Assembly (NCBI RefSeq): GCF_007741475.1
Contig: NZ_CP036261.1
Coordinates: 6,511,798 to 6,575,797 of the forward strand
Length of the DNA: 64,000 nt
Direction of reading: 5' to 3'
Source of the DNA: Rosistilla ulvae
GTDB taxonomy: Bacteria > Planctomycetota > Planctomycetia > Pirellulales > Pirellulaceae
Shown: positions 55,439 through 63,138 of the stretch, piece after piece
Layout of the letters: each line of letters opens with the position of its first letter
How positions within the stretch are numbered: the stretch's first letter is position 1
Position numbers and translations under genes: made by a program
Notes under the pieces: generated by a model
Databases searched by the model: none
Seen by the model: the letters and a program-made list of their open reading frames with translations, nothing else
What the model was told of the DNA's origin: nothing

Positions 55439-55501
55439 TCAGCCGCTACGCGCCGGCGTCCGGTTGTCCAAGGGAACCGGACACTGGAGCGTGGCGGCTG
55501 A
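55439..55501. repeat. Nested hairpin element
   Basis: Outer arms (55439-55451 and 55489-55501, 13 bases, one mismatch) enclose inner arms GTCCGGTT (55458-55465) and AACCGGAC (55475-55482). Overall shape resembles the nested element at 13614-13788. Confidence 0.7.
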
Positions 55502-55625
55502 TTCGTTTAAACTCAAATACGGGATTTGCCTGGGGGCAAAGTGCGAGACACGGCGGCGGTTTCCGATTCGGAGCTAACGCGATCTGTTTGCGTCGCGGCC
55601 GCTGGGGTGAGGTGCAAATCCATCG

Positions 55626-55700
55626 ATGCCAATTGGGGACAGGCACAACTTTTGAGGCAGGGGATGCTGTCACAACCTGAAAACATGCTCTGGCCCCCTT
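55626..55700 (+). repeat. Repeat family B copy (shortened)
   Basis: TGCCAATTGGGGACAGGCAC at the left and ACAACCTGAAAACATGCTCT then GGCCCC at the right, with the central third missing. Confidence 0.7.
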
Positions 55701-55722
55701 TCACAACGATGGAGTAGCAAAT

Positions 55723-56679
55723 TTGACGATTCGATGGGGACTGGTAGGTGTCGGTGACATTGCCAATAAACGTGTTGCCGCGGCGATTCAGAGTGATCCA
55801 AATTCGGAACTAGTCGCGGTTTGCCGTCGCAGTGAACCGCAATTAGATCAGTTTGCGGATCAATTTGGTGTGCCGCGCCGATTTACCAATGCAGATGACT
55901 TGATCGCTTCACCCAATTTGGATGCCGTCTACATCGCAACACCAGTCGACTGCCATTGCCCTCAAACGATCGCGGCTGCCCGAGCTGGCAAGCACGTTCT
56001 CGTCGAAAAGCCAATGGCTCTCAATCCCGCCGAGTGCGATCGGATGATCTCCGCGTGCGACCAGGCAGGCGTCTCTCTTGGTGTCGCTTATTACCGACGA
56101 TTCTATCCCGTCGTGCTGCGAATCCAGCAACTGATCGAAGCGAAGCAATTGGGCCGAATCCTTTCCATCGGGTGTGTGACCGGGAATCCCAACCGATTCC
56201 CGGCGGATGATTGGCGAGTGATCCGAACGCGCGGAGGCGGAGGGCCGTTGATGGATATCGGAAGTCATCGATTGGATGTCTTCCTGCAACTACTGGGAGA
56301 TGTCGCGACAGTCAAAGCGAGCGTGATCGATTCACCCGACTACGAAGCTGAACAGGCGGCAACGCTGCTGGTGCAATTCAAGTCGGGCGCCCATGGAATC
56401 CTGCAGTGCTACTTCGGCACCGTGGAGACGCCAGATCGATTGGAGATCATCGGAACCGAAGGACGGATCACCGTCGAAGACCTGAACCATGGCGACCTAA
56501 TGCTCTCCACGTCCGAAGGGCAACAGTTGGAATCGCATCCACCGGCAGACAACCTGCACGCTCCACTGATCTCCGATTTTTCCGCAGCGGTGCTGGAGCA
56601 TCGCTCGCCCACAATCAGCGGCCCCGTCGGGAAACGAACCAACGATCTCATCCGTCTGGCATACGAGGACGCCCAGTAG
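55723..56679 (+). CDS. Gfo/Idh/MocA-family oxidoreductase
   Basis: This 318-residue protein has the Rossmann motif RWGLVGVGDIANKRVAAA, the catalytic EKPMALNPAECDRM segment with its Lys, and a C-terminal beta-sheet domain with GGGPLMDIGSHRLDVFLQLL, where the GSH His is a usual active-site residue. It should oxidise or reduce a sugar or inositol derivative with NAD(P). The start is TTG with GGAG 8 bases upstream. It may work with the nearby sugar-related exported enzymes, but no operon partner is evident. Confidence 0.93.
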   Translation: MTIRWGLVGVGDIANKRVAAAIQSDPNSELVAVCRRSEPQLDQFADQFGVPRRFTNADDLIASPNLDAVYIATPVDCHCPQTIAAARAGKHVLVEKPMALNPAECDRMISACDQAGVSLGVAYYRRFYPVVLRIQQLIEAKQLGRILSIGCVTGNPNRFPADDWRVIRTRGGGGPLMDIGSHRLDVFLQLLGDVATVKASVIDSPDYEAEQAATLLVQFKSGAHGILQCYFGTVETPDRLEIIGTEGRITVEDLNHGDLMLSTSEGQQLESHPPADNLHAPLISDFSAAVLEHRSPTISGPVGKRTNDLIRLAYEDAQ

Positions 56680-57171
56680 CGACAGGTGATGCGTTTTGCC
56701 TCACAGTTGAATCTGAGGTTCTAACGTACGGACTTAAATCAAGGAACGATAATTGAAGTCCAGAGCGCAAATCGGGGACAGTCACCATTTCCGGGGAGGC
56801 CGCTTCCCACCATCCACGTCTAGCAGGCGATGCCGACACCACCTGAAAACATACTCTGGCCCCGACTTGTGTTTGGGGTGATCGGTCGTTTCGTTACGCA
56901 AAACGGGGACAGTCACCATTTCCGGGGAGGCCGCTTCCCACCGTCCACGTCTAGCAGGCGATGCCGACACCACCTGAAAACATACTCTGGCCCCGACTTG
57001 TGTTTGGGGTGATCGGTCGTTTCGTTAAGACTGCTTCCACCTTTGCTCTGATTCGGAATCTGCCTAGCGTTTCGGGGGTGGTTGGTTTTGCGTTAGGATG
57101 CTTGATCAAGCGATGCGGTCGGGATCGCATTTTCATCTCTTGCATCTCAGTCAACAGAAAGCATTCAGGCA
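56680..57171. other. Intergenic region with tandem family-B repeats
   Basis: 492 bases. Two copies of family B with extra flank stand in tandem (56773-57027). The remainder should carry the promoter of the HugZ-like gene. No gene. Confidence 0.7.
56773..57027 (+). repeat. 131-bp tandem duplication of family-B element
   Basis: Units 56773-56896 and 56904-57027 are 124 bases each with a 7-base spacer and one visible mismatch (catccacg versus cgtccacg). Each unit holds a full family-B repeat (GGGGACAGTCACCATTTCCG to ATACTCTGGCCCCG) plus the flank up to TTCGTTA. It is very recent. Confidence 0.93.
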
Positions 57172-57981
57172 ATGGCTCAACCGCGAAAACACGCTTACAC
57201 AACAGCTCCCCAAGATCCCAATCCTGCGGCGGAGACGACGTTTGCCGAGCGAGCTCGAACGATGCTGTCGCTGAGTCAGGTGGGTGTCATCTCCACTCAC
57301 TCGGTCCACTGCGAAGGGTTTCCGTTTGGGTCGACGATGCCGTACGCATTGGATGCGATCGGGCGGCCGCTGTTTCTGATCAGCGCGATGGCGATGCACA
57401 CCAAGAACCTGCGTGAGGATCCTCGCGCTTCGTTATTTGTCACCGATCCGACAGCGGCTTTCGATCCGCTGGGTGCAGGGCGTTTAACGCTGGTCGGAAG
57501 CGCCGAACCGGTGCCCGAGGAAGATCTCGATGAAGCCCGTGCTCTGTATCTCAGCCGCCATGAGAACGCGAGTTACTACGTCGACTTTGCCGATTTCTCG
57601 TTCTGGCGTCTCAATCCTAGTGAGCTCTATTATGTCGGAGGATTTGGAGTGATGGGCTGGATTCAGGCGGATGATTTCCAGCACGCAGTTGCGGATCCAC
57701 TGGCTGAAGCTGCGGCGGGTATCCTGCAACACATGAACGACGACCATGCCGCTGCGATGCTCGATATCGCTTACGCGGAAAAAGAGATCGTCGCCTCCGA
57801 AGCAAAGATGACAGCAGTCGACCGCCTCGGTTTTCATTTGCGGCTCAAAACACCCGAGCGTGTCCAATCGGTTCGGATTGGATTCCCACACGAAGTCCGG
57901 AGTTACGATGAATGCCGTCAAGCGCTTGTTGCGATGGTGAAGCAGGCGCGCAGCGACAAGGAATCCAGAAACGACGGTTGA
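57172..57981 (+). CDS. HugZ-like heme-utilization/pyridoxamine-phosphate-oxidase-fold protein
   Basis: This 269-residue protein has an N-terminal split-barrel FMN-binding-like domain (about 25-160: ARTMLSLSQVGVISTHSVHC, GFPFGSTMPYAL, ISAMAMHTKNLREDPRASLF) and a C-terminal DUF2470 domain (about 180-260: GILQHMNDDHAAAMLDIAYA, VRIGFPHEV). This pairing is typical of HugZ-type proteins that bind and degrade heme, and of related PPOX-fold proteins. The conserved MNDDHA segment is present. It is cytoplasmic and may aid iron acquisition from heme. It stands alone. Confidence 0.88.
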   Translation: MAQPRKHAYTTAPQDPNPAAETTFAERARTMLSLSQVGVISTHSVHCEGFPFGSTMPYALDAIGRPLFLISAMAMHTKNLREDPRASLFVTDPTAAFDPLGAGRLTLVGSAEPVPEEDLDEARALYLSRHENASYYVDFADFSFWRLNPSELYYVGGFGVMGWIQADDFQHAVADPLAEAAAGILQHMNDDHAAAMLDIAYAEKEIVASEAKMTAVDRLGFHLRLKTPERVQSVRIGFPHEVRSYDECRQALVAMVKQARSDKESRNDG

Positions 57982-58037
57982 TCGCTCGGGGGCGTGATGA
58001 GCGCCCCCGCGTGCGATCGACACCGGTGCAGAGGATT

Positions 58038-58817
58038 CTACTCCTCGATAACTTTTGCCGTCTGTTCTGGCGTGGTGATGCCTGGGGGCAGTTCGAGGAT
58101 TCGGATATTGCGGAAGTGAATTTCCGAGCCTTCGGACTCCAGGCAAAGATAGCCCTTGCGGACCGACGAATCGCGAATGGAATTGACGAACTTACCATTG
58201 ATCGCCAGCTTGACCGTGCCGTCGACGCAAACAACATCGTAGACATTCCATTGCCCCACACCCTTGCAACGCAGTTCCACCGACATGCTGCGTCTGCCAC
58301 GCGGGTTGTCGGGCGTGGCGGTGAGCCCGCCGGCACCAAACAATTCGCCGGAAACGTAGCCGATATGGTTCGGCTCACCATTCTTCAATGGATGCCGATT
58401 GACCCAATCCAACTCGAGCATCTGGACTTCCATTCCTTTGGGAAGCCGGCTCCCCTCCGGGACGAATCCTTCGCTCCACGCAAAGACCCCGGAATTGCCC
58501 CCAGCCTGCATGTGCCGCCACTCGATATGCAGAACAAAGTTCTCGTACTGCTTCTCCGACCGCATCACACCGATAGGCTTACCGCTGCATACCAGCAGCC
58601 CGTCCTTGACCGACCAGGTATCTGGATCGGTGTTGACGTTCGCCCATCCCGACAAATCGCGGCCGTTAAACAGATCGACCCACTGTGGGATTTCGGAAGA
58701 CGCTTCCGCAGCGGGTGGCTCGGCCCCCAAGTCGGACACGCCTACCAGCGACACAAGCAGCCCCGCAATCATACAAGGGATCATTCCCAAAACGTCAATT
58801 CGTGAAGTCATTCTCAT
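58038..58817 (-). CDS. DUF1080 (3-keto-disaccharide hydrolase-like) exported protein
   Basis: This 259-residue protein begins [20 protein letters not shown], a signal peptide. [40 protein letters not shown] and [12 protein letters not shown] are DUF1080 landmarks. The family has a concanavalin-like fold and includes 3-keto-glucoside/disaccharide hydrolases; exported planctomycete members are many. The start at 58817 is chosen over 58952 because the signal begins there. The FAD and Gfo/Idh/MocA oxidoreductases nearby could create 3-keto sugars, so they may share a pathway; this is inference. Confidence 0.9.
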   Translation of the reverse strand: MRMTSRIDVLGMIPCMIAGLLVSLVGVSDLGAEPPAAEASSEIPQWVDLFNGRDLSGWANVNTDPDTWSVKDGLLVCSGKPIGVMRSEKQYENFVLHIEWRHMQAGGNSGVFAWSEGFVPEGSRLPKGMEVQMLELDWVNRHPLKNGEPNHIGYVSGELFGAGGLTATPDNPRGRRSMSVELRCKGVGQWNVYDVVCVDGTVKLAINGKFVNSIRDSSVRKGYLCLESEGSEIHFRNIRILELPPGITTPEQTAKVIEE

Positions 58818-59093
58818 TGGTGGCTCGTAAGTTCTAGGAGTTAAATTAGCGATCGATAGAACGATCGGAGGCAAGCACAATCGTCGATTCCATGGAGCCT
58901 GGCAGCTCTCGACAGCGTGAGATTGTACCACGCCTGGACGCGCGACAGCCAACAGGACAGGTGTGGCAACGAAGCAGCTGTTTCACCGGTCATGCATTCA
59001 TCTCGGAGCTTCCGCGCCGAGGACATGCCGTAGCGCCGTTCAGTGGATTGGCAGAATGATGTTGCGCGCGGCCAATTCCGCCTCAATAACGAC

Positions 59094-59197
59094 GCGATGT
59101 AGGGCCGCCCCGTTGGGGCTTTGTTGCCGCGCACCGCATTCGCGTCCCCAGGGCGTTGCCCTGGGCTGACGTAGAACTGCCCCACTTGGGGCGATGG
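59094..59197 (+). repeat. Repeat family C (triple hairpin), copy 1
   Basis: Three stem-loops in a row: GCCCCGTTGGGGC, CCCAGGGCGTTGCCCTGGG and GCCCCACTTGGGGC. Copy 2 at 59503 differs at a single base. Confidence 0.88.
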
Positions 59198-59262
59198 ACG
59201 TTGCGGGATATAGCGGGCTGGCACAGCGGAGCACGCTCACTCGACGGAGTTGAGTGGCCACA

Positions 59263-59316
59263 GAGCAACTCGGGGACAGGCACTTTTCGGGAGCAACTCG
59301 GGGACAGGCACTTTTC
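59263..59316 (+). repeat. 28-bp tandem duplication of family-B left end
   Basis: The 26-base segment 59263-59288 (starting GAGCAACTCGGGGACAGGCA) recurs perfectly at 59291-59316, with two bases between. Confidence 0.9.
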
Positions 59317-59502
59317 AACTTTCCCTGGTAGGACGACCTCCACCATCACCGCCCCCCCAACATGAAGTGCTAGAATCACCTAAACACATGCCGCGACCAC
59401 AGTTCGCGCTGGCGGCGGTCGACGAGCACCAGGCATCAACGACAATCATTCAAATGGCAGAATCATAGGCTTCGCGCGCCATCATTGCGTCTCAACCTCA
59501 AG

Positions 59503-59606
59503 GCGATGTAGGGCCGCCCCGTTGGGGCTTTGTTACCGCGCACCGCATTCGCGTCCCCAGGGCGTTGCCCTGGGCTGACGTAGAACTGCCCCACTTGGGG
59601 CGATGG
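59503..59606 (+). repeat. Repeat family C (triple hairpin), copy 2
   Basis: Same 104 bases and the same three stem-loops as copy 1, 409 bases downstream, with one mismatch (ttacc for ttgcc). Confidence 0.88.
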
Positions 59607-59619
59607 GCTTTGCGACAGA

Positions 59620-59725
59620 GCCAATCGGGGACAGGCACAATTCCCGGCGAGGTTGATACCCACCATCCACATCCAGCAAGCGATGCTGGCACCGCCTGAA
59701 GACATGCTCTGGCCTCGTTTGGTGG
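59620..59725 (+). repeat. Repeat family B copy
   Basis: CCAATCGGGGACAGGCACAA, ATACCCACCATCCACATCCA, CAGCAAGCGATGCTGGCACC, ACATGCTCTGGCCTCG. A family-A copy follows directly (59728-59791). Confidence 0.8.
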
Positions 59726-59727
59726 AT

Positions 59728-59791
59728 TAGCAGAATGATGGGAGGCAGAACAATGATTCGCACACCATCATTCCGCTCCCAACCTCATGGC
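59728..59791 (+). repeat. Repeat family A copy
   Basis: AGCAGAATGATGGGAGGCAG and AACAATGATTC at the left, ACACCATCATTCCGCTCCCA at the right; a fair match to other A copies. Confidence 0.6.
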
Positions 59792-60044
59792 ACTGCAAGG
59801 CCCGCCCCCCGCTTGCGTCCGTTCAATGAAAACATGCGCTGCCCCCGCACGGTCCGTGTAGAATCAGATAACGACTGAATCCAACCGAGCATTGTTGGCC
59901 ACCGTTTCGTAATTGTTAGTCAAACGCCGATGCCCGTCGATCCTGGCGTTATCCCACTGGAAAAGCTTTTGTCTACGCACAACTGGAAAACTCCGGCGGG
60001 GCGCCGAGACTTTTCCTAAGTCTTCCGTCGGGGCGGTCCATCGA

Positions 60045-60417
60045 GCACCGACCGACAACCCATCGCGCAAAGAAGGTGACGTGTTGACCGTCGAATTTAC
60101 CTTGATGGGAATTCCCTGCATCGGTTTAAACGGCGGGGCCGGTGTCGAACACAACTGGGCATTTTCGTTTCAGGTCGCAACGGAAGACCAATCCGAAACC
60201 GACCGCTACTGGAACGCAATCGTCGGCAACGGCGGCGAGGTGAGCCAGTGCGGCTGGCGCAAGGACAAGTGGGGTGTGAGCTGGGCAGATTACGCCGCCT
60301 GCTTTGACAAAAGCGTTCATCGGCCCGGACCGTGCCGCCGCCAAACGTGCCTTCGACGCGATGATGACGATGCAGAAGATCGACATCGCGAAAATTGAGG
60401 CGGCAATTCAAGGCTGA
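60045..60417 (+). pseudogene. VOC/PhnB-like protein, N-truncated and frameshifted
   Basis: From about 60045 the sequence reads DNPSRKEGDVLTVEFTLMGI, GLNGGAGVEHNWAFSFQVAT, DRYWNAIVGNGGEVSQCGWR, KDKWGVSW, matching PhnB-type VOC proteins (3-demethylubiquinone methyltransferase-like). The frame is lost at a GGG run (60283-60285). Dropping one G restores QITPPALTKAFIGPDRAAAK, RAFDAMMTMQKIDIAKIEAA and a stop at 60415. The first half of the domain (about 70 residues) is absent; upstream bases match nothing. The gene is therefore broken, unless the extra G is a sequencing error, which would not explain the missing half. Confidence 0.85.
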
Positions 60418-60709
60418 AATCAAGATCCGCAGAACTCGGGATCTCCAGGAACTACCCGGCCTTCGCATCGGGCAGATGGGCAGATGGGCAGATGGGCAGA
60501 TGGGCAGATTCCGTGAAGGCAGGCGGTTTGCGACAACTGTTGCAAAGCCCCTCCTCTGCAATCGTGACGCGAGCGCTGAAGGCTTGGCAACCACGAGATG
60601 CACCCTCGCGAGGTTTGCAGGCGGCTTTGCAACGGTTAAGTTTACGCCGCTTGCCCGATGACCCGGGCGTTCGAATCAATAAAAACTGACTTGCAATTGG
60701 AGCAATAAA
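60418..60709. other. Intergenic region with 8-bp tandem repeat
   Basis: Between the VOC pseudogene and the intact VOC gene. It has five copies of GGGCAGAT (60470-60509). No gene. Confidence 0.7.
60470..60509 (+). repeat. 8-bp x 5 tandem repeat
   Basis: GGGCAGAT occurs five times without change. Confidence 0.95.
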
Positions 60710-61105
60710 TTGAATAGTAATCCCGTCGTTCATTTCGAAATTTATGTCCAAGACATGGACCGCGCCAAAGCATTCTACGAAGCGATACTGGGAAGCAAGC
60801 TGGAAAATATGCCATCTCCGACATCGGAAACGGACATCGACATGTGTCTTTTCCCCATGGACGAAGAATCAGGGATGAGCACGTATGGTGCAGGCGGCAT
60901 GCTGGTAAGAATGGAAGGCATGCCCTCTGGCGGGAGCGGCACTCTTGTCTATTTTGGTTGTGAAGACTGCGCTGTAAACGCCGCACGTGCCGCTCAACTT
61001 GGTGGAAGCGTAAGCAAGGAAAAAACCTCTATCGGTGAACATGGATTCTTCACTCTTGTCCAAGACACCGAAGGCAACACAATTGGTTTCCACTCGATGG
61101 AATAG
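60710..61105 (+). CDS. VOC-family (glyoxalase/dioxygenase-fold) protein
   Basis: This 131-residue protein fits a single VOC domain pair: VVHFEIYVQDMDRAKAFYEA at the N-terminus, with His/Glu as possible metal ligands, and FFTLVQDTEGNTIGFHSME at the end. The family includes glyoxalases, dioxygenases and resistance proteins; the substrate cannot be told. The start is TTG with GGAG about 7 bases upstream. It follows a broken VOC gene, a common local clustering of such genes. Confidence 0.88.
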   Translation: MNSNPVVHFEIYVQDMDRAKAFYEAILGSKLENMPSPTSETDIDMCLFPMDEESGMSTYGAGGMLVRMEGMPSGGSGTLVYFGCEDCAVNAARAAQLGGSVSKEKTSIGEHGFFTLVQDTEGNTIGFHSME

Positions 61106-61348
61106 TCTCCAACCCTGCCATGCACCGGCATTGTGCTGGCCGCCGGATTTGCAATGAAAGTTTTGTTCTCGCCATTCGGCTACAGAAGTCGGCGAGTAGA
61201 AATGAGGAATACCAAACCGAAACCGTCACGCCACGCCACGGCAGCTCAGGAACGATGCCCGTGCCATTCGCTCCTGACCGTTTTTTACTTCCCGAGTTGG
61301 TCGACAGCCCCACAACTCCCAACACATGGACACGACCATGGCAAGCGG

Positions 61349-62839
61349 CTACTTCGCTTCGGCATCTACGTTTGACGAGACGGAAGGCGACGCACCAAGC
61401 TCGACACATTTTGTGCCCATCGCCGCACCAAGCTCGGCAAGTGCTGGCTGGCTTAGATGCCAGGCATCGCCCCGTGGCATCCCGCGTGTATCAACATAAC
61501 CGCATCCATCCGCAGATCCGAGCGAAATCAGAACACCTCGCATTTGATCCACCGCCGCCCGACTGCGGCCGGCGAGGTTCTTTGGATCGTCGTACTTCGC
61601 CGCATGATTCCCGTCAATTACAGCGATGACCTGAGGAAAGTCATCCACGATTCCAAAGTCATTCTTAATCTTCCCTAGCATCGCATTGAAAGAATCAGTG
61701 TACTGGTCCATCGCTGCCACAGATCCAGAATCACCTTCTCCTTGGAACCAGAAGAACCCGCCGAACTTCCATGCCTTTCCGTTCGCTTCCAAACGATTGA
61801 TCGCTTTCTGCAAAGCGCCCGTGCCCTCGGGATTCAAAAAGTCCACCCGATAGTTGTTCTGCACCTGGCCATCCTTAATCCAGCCGCTCAACCAAGCTCC
61901 TGGATGGTAGCTGTGTACCAACAATGCCCGATCACCATAAGCCTTCTCTAGTTCCTGCTGAATCTTCGCAGCCCATCGTGGCTTTGCGTTCGACTGACCA
62001 CCTGCGAAGAAGACGCGAGTGAACTCTTGCTCCTGCTTGAGATGTGCAAGTATTGCGTCCGCTACGATCCCGCCCAGAAATTCATAGCCTTCGTTATTAA
62101 AGTGACAGTTTTTCGGAAGCTGGTACTTCCCTAGTTCTGGAAACACGCCTGCGTACAAATCGACGATCGGAATCTCGCGTTGTTGCATCAGTTTCGCCGC
62201 AATCGCGTTGGTTCGTTCCGAAGCACCTTTGACGTATTCATTTGCACCAGGCGGCACGGGCGTGGTATTGACCCAGACAATCTTAGCGTCTGTCTGCTCA
62301 AGTCGCGTGGTGATTTGTGTTAAACGTTTTCGATACTCCTCGTCGGGCGTTCCTCGATCATGAATGCCGAAATTGAACGTGATCAAATCCCAATGCCCGT
62401 CCCCCAGCCAAGTGTTGAGTTTGTCGACCCCCACCTTCGTTGGTCCGCAATTGGCGGGTGCACGATGCACGTTGACTTTACCGTCCAATATACGACGTAC
62501 AGGCATCGTGCAACCCCGAGACACTGAATCCCCAATAATGAGCACTCGCGGCAATCCAGGGACGTCTTCGACGTAGTCCCATGCTGTTGATCTCCCCGCT
62601 TTCTTGTCAGCCAAGTAACGCGGATAATAGAAGCCGCCCAGATTGTCCTTCAGGACGTTTTCCCACTTCCGTTGCTCGACTGACATTTCACCGACAATCG
62701 AATCATCGACGCTAGATTTACTCCCGGCATCGAGCTGTTTTTGGCTACTGGGTTCGTTGGCATACTCGTCTGCATGCACATCCGACAGTAGCGATGACAT
62801 GCAAAGCAATGTTGTGAAAACGATAACTGTATTCTTCAT
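61349..62839 (-). CDS. Two-domain exported esterase (SGNH plus sialate-O-acetylesterase-like)
   Basis: This 496-residue protein has a signal peptide (MKNTVIVFTTLLCMSSLLSD, then VHA). The N-terminal SGNH domain (about 95-260) shows RVLIIGDSVSRG (block I Ser), HRAPANCGPTKVG (block III-type Asn), FGIHDRG and CHFNNEGYEFLG (block V His). The C-terminal domain (about 275-480) has VFFAGGQSNA, FGGFFWFQGEGDSG and a late AWHLSQPALAELG, as in SASA/DUF303 carbohydrate esterases. Both active sites look intact, so it may remove two kinds of acyl groups from a polysaccharide. AGGG before the ATG supports the start. Confidence 0.9.
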   Translation of the reverse strand: MKNTVIVFTTLLCMSSLLSDVHADEYANEPSSQKQLDAGSKSSVDDSIVGEMSVEQRKWENVLKDNLGGFYYPRYLADKKAGRSTAWDYVEDVPGLPRVLIIGDSVSRGCTMPVRRILDGKVNVHRAPANCGPTKVGVDKLNTWLGDGHWDLITFNFGIHDRGTPDEEYRKRLTQITTRLEQTDAKIVWVNTTPVPPGANEYVKGASERTNAIAAKLMQQREIPIVDLYAGVFPELGKYQLPKNCHFNNEGYEFLGGIVADAILAHLKQEQEFTRVFFAGGQSNAKPRWAAKIQQELEKAYGDRALLVHSYHPGAWLSGWIKDGQVQNNYRVDFLNPEGTGALQKAINRLEANGKAWKFGGFFWFQGEGDSGSVAAMDQYTDSFNAMLGKIKNDFGIVDDFPQVIAVIDGNHAAKYDDPKNLAGRSRAAVDQMRGVLISLGSADGCGYVDTRGMPRGDAWHLSQPALAELGAAMGTKCVELGASPSVSSNVDAEAK

Positions 62840-63138
62840 TATTTGCCCTAGGTGATTGTCTCTTGCGTGGAACCTGTGCGATTGCTTGGGATATTTGCGA
62901 CGGACTGGCGACGGCGGTTTTGGCAGCTAGCTGTAACCATCATTCAAGTTGCGAGTTTCGAATTACCCAATATATAGTAATTCCCGGGGAGAACTATTTT
63001 TTGACGGTTTTCATTCGGAGCGGGTGACGCGTTCCCGAGCTTGAGCAGACCTACAAAGTGTTTGAATTCGTAGGACTTGCAGCGTAGTAGTCTCCGTCGA
63101 GGTTAACGGAGTTGGACTCAACCTACGGAGAGACGACT
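62840..63138. other. Intergenic region, nothing recognised
   Basis: About 300 bases, AT-richer than its neighbours, between the esterase gene and the decayed insertion sequence. It should include the esterase promoter and the left end of the IS, whose inverted repeat was not identified. Confidence 0.45.

Larger units (their letters stand above)
55327..55722. other. Divergent region with nested hairpin and family-B repeat
   Basis: Between the oxidoreductase (-) and the Gfo/Idh/MocA gene (+). It contains a nested hairpin (55439-55501) and a partial family-B repeat (55626-55700). Promoters not identified. Confidence 0.6.
58818..60044. other. Repeat-rich intergenic region
   Basis: No intact gene. 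It holds partial family-A copies (59049-59090, 59455-59496, 59728-59791), two 104-base family-C triple hairpins (59094-59197, 59503-59606), a 28-bp tandem duplication (59263-59316) and a family-B copy (59620-59725). Short frames here encode only repeats. Confidence 0.75.

Noticed and set aside
59083-59763. Several 60-98-codon frames in the 59 kb region
   Set aside because: All are translations of repeat families B and C (for example QRPGDANAVRGNKAPTGRPY) and recur with the repeats, so they are not independent genes.
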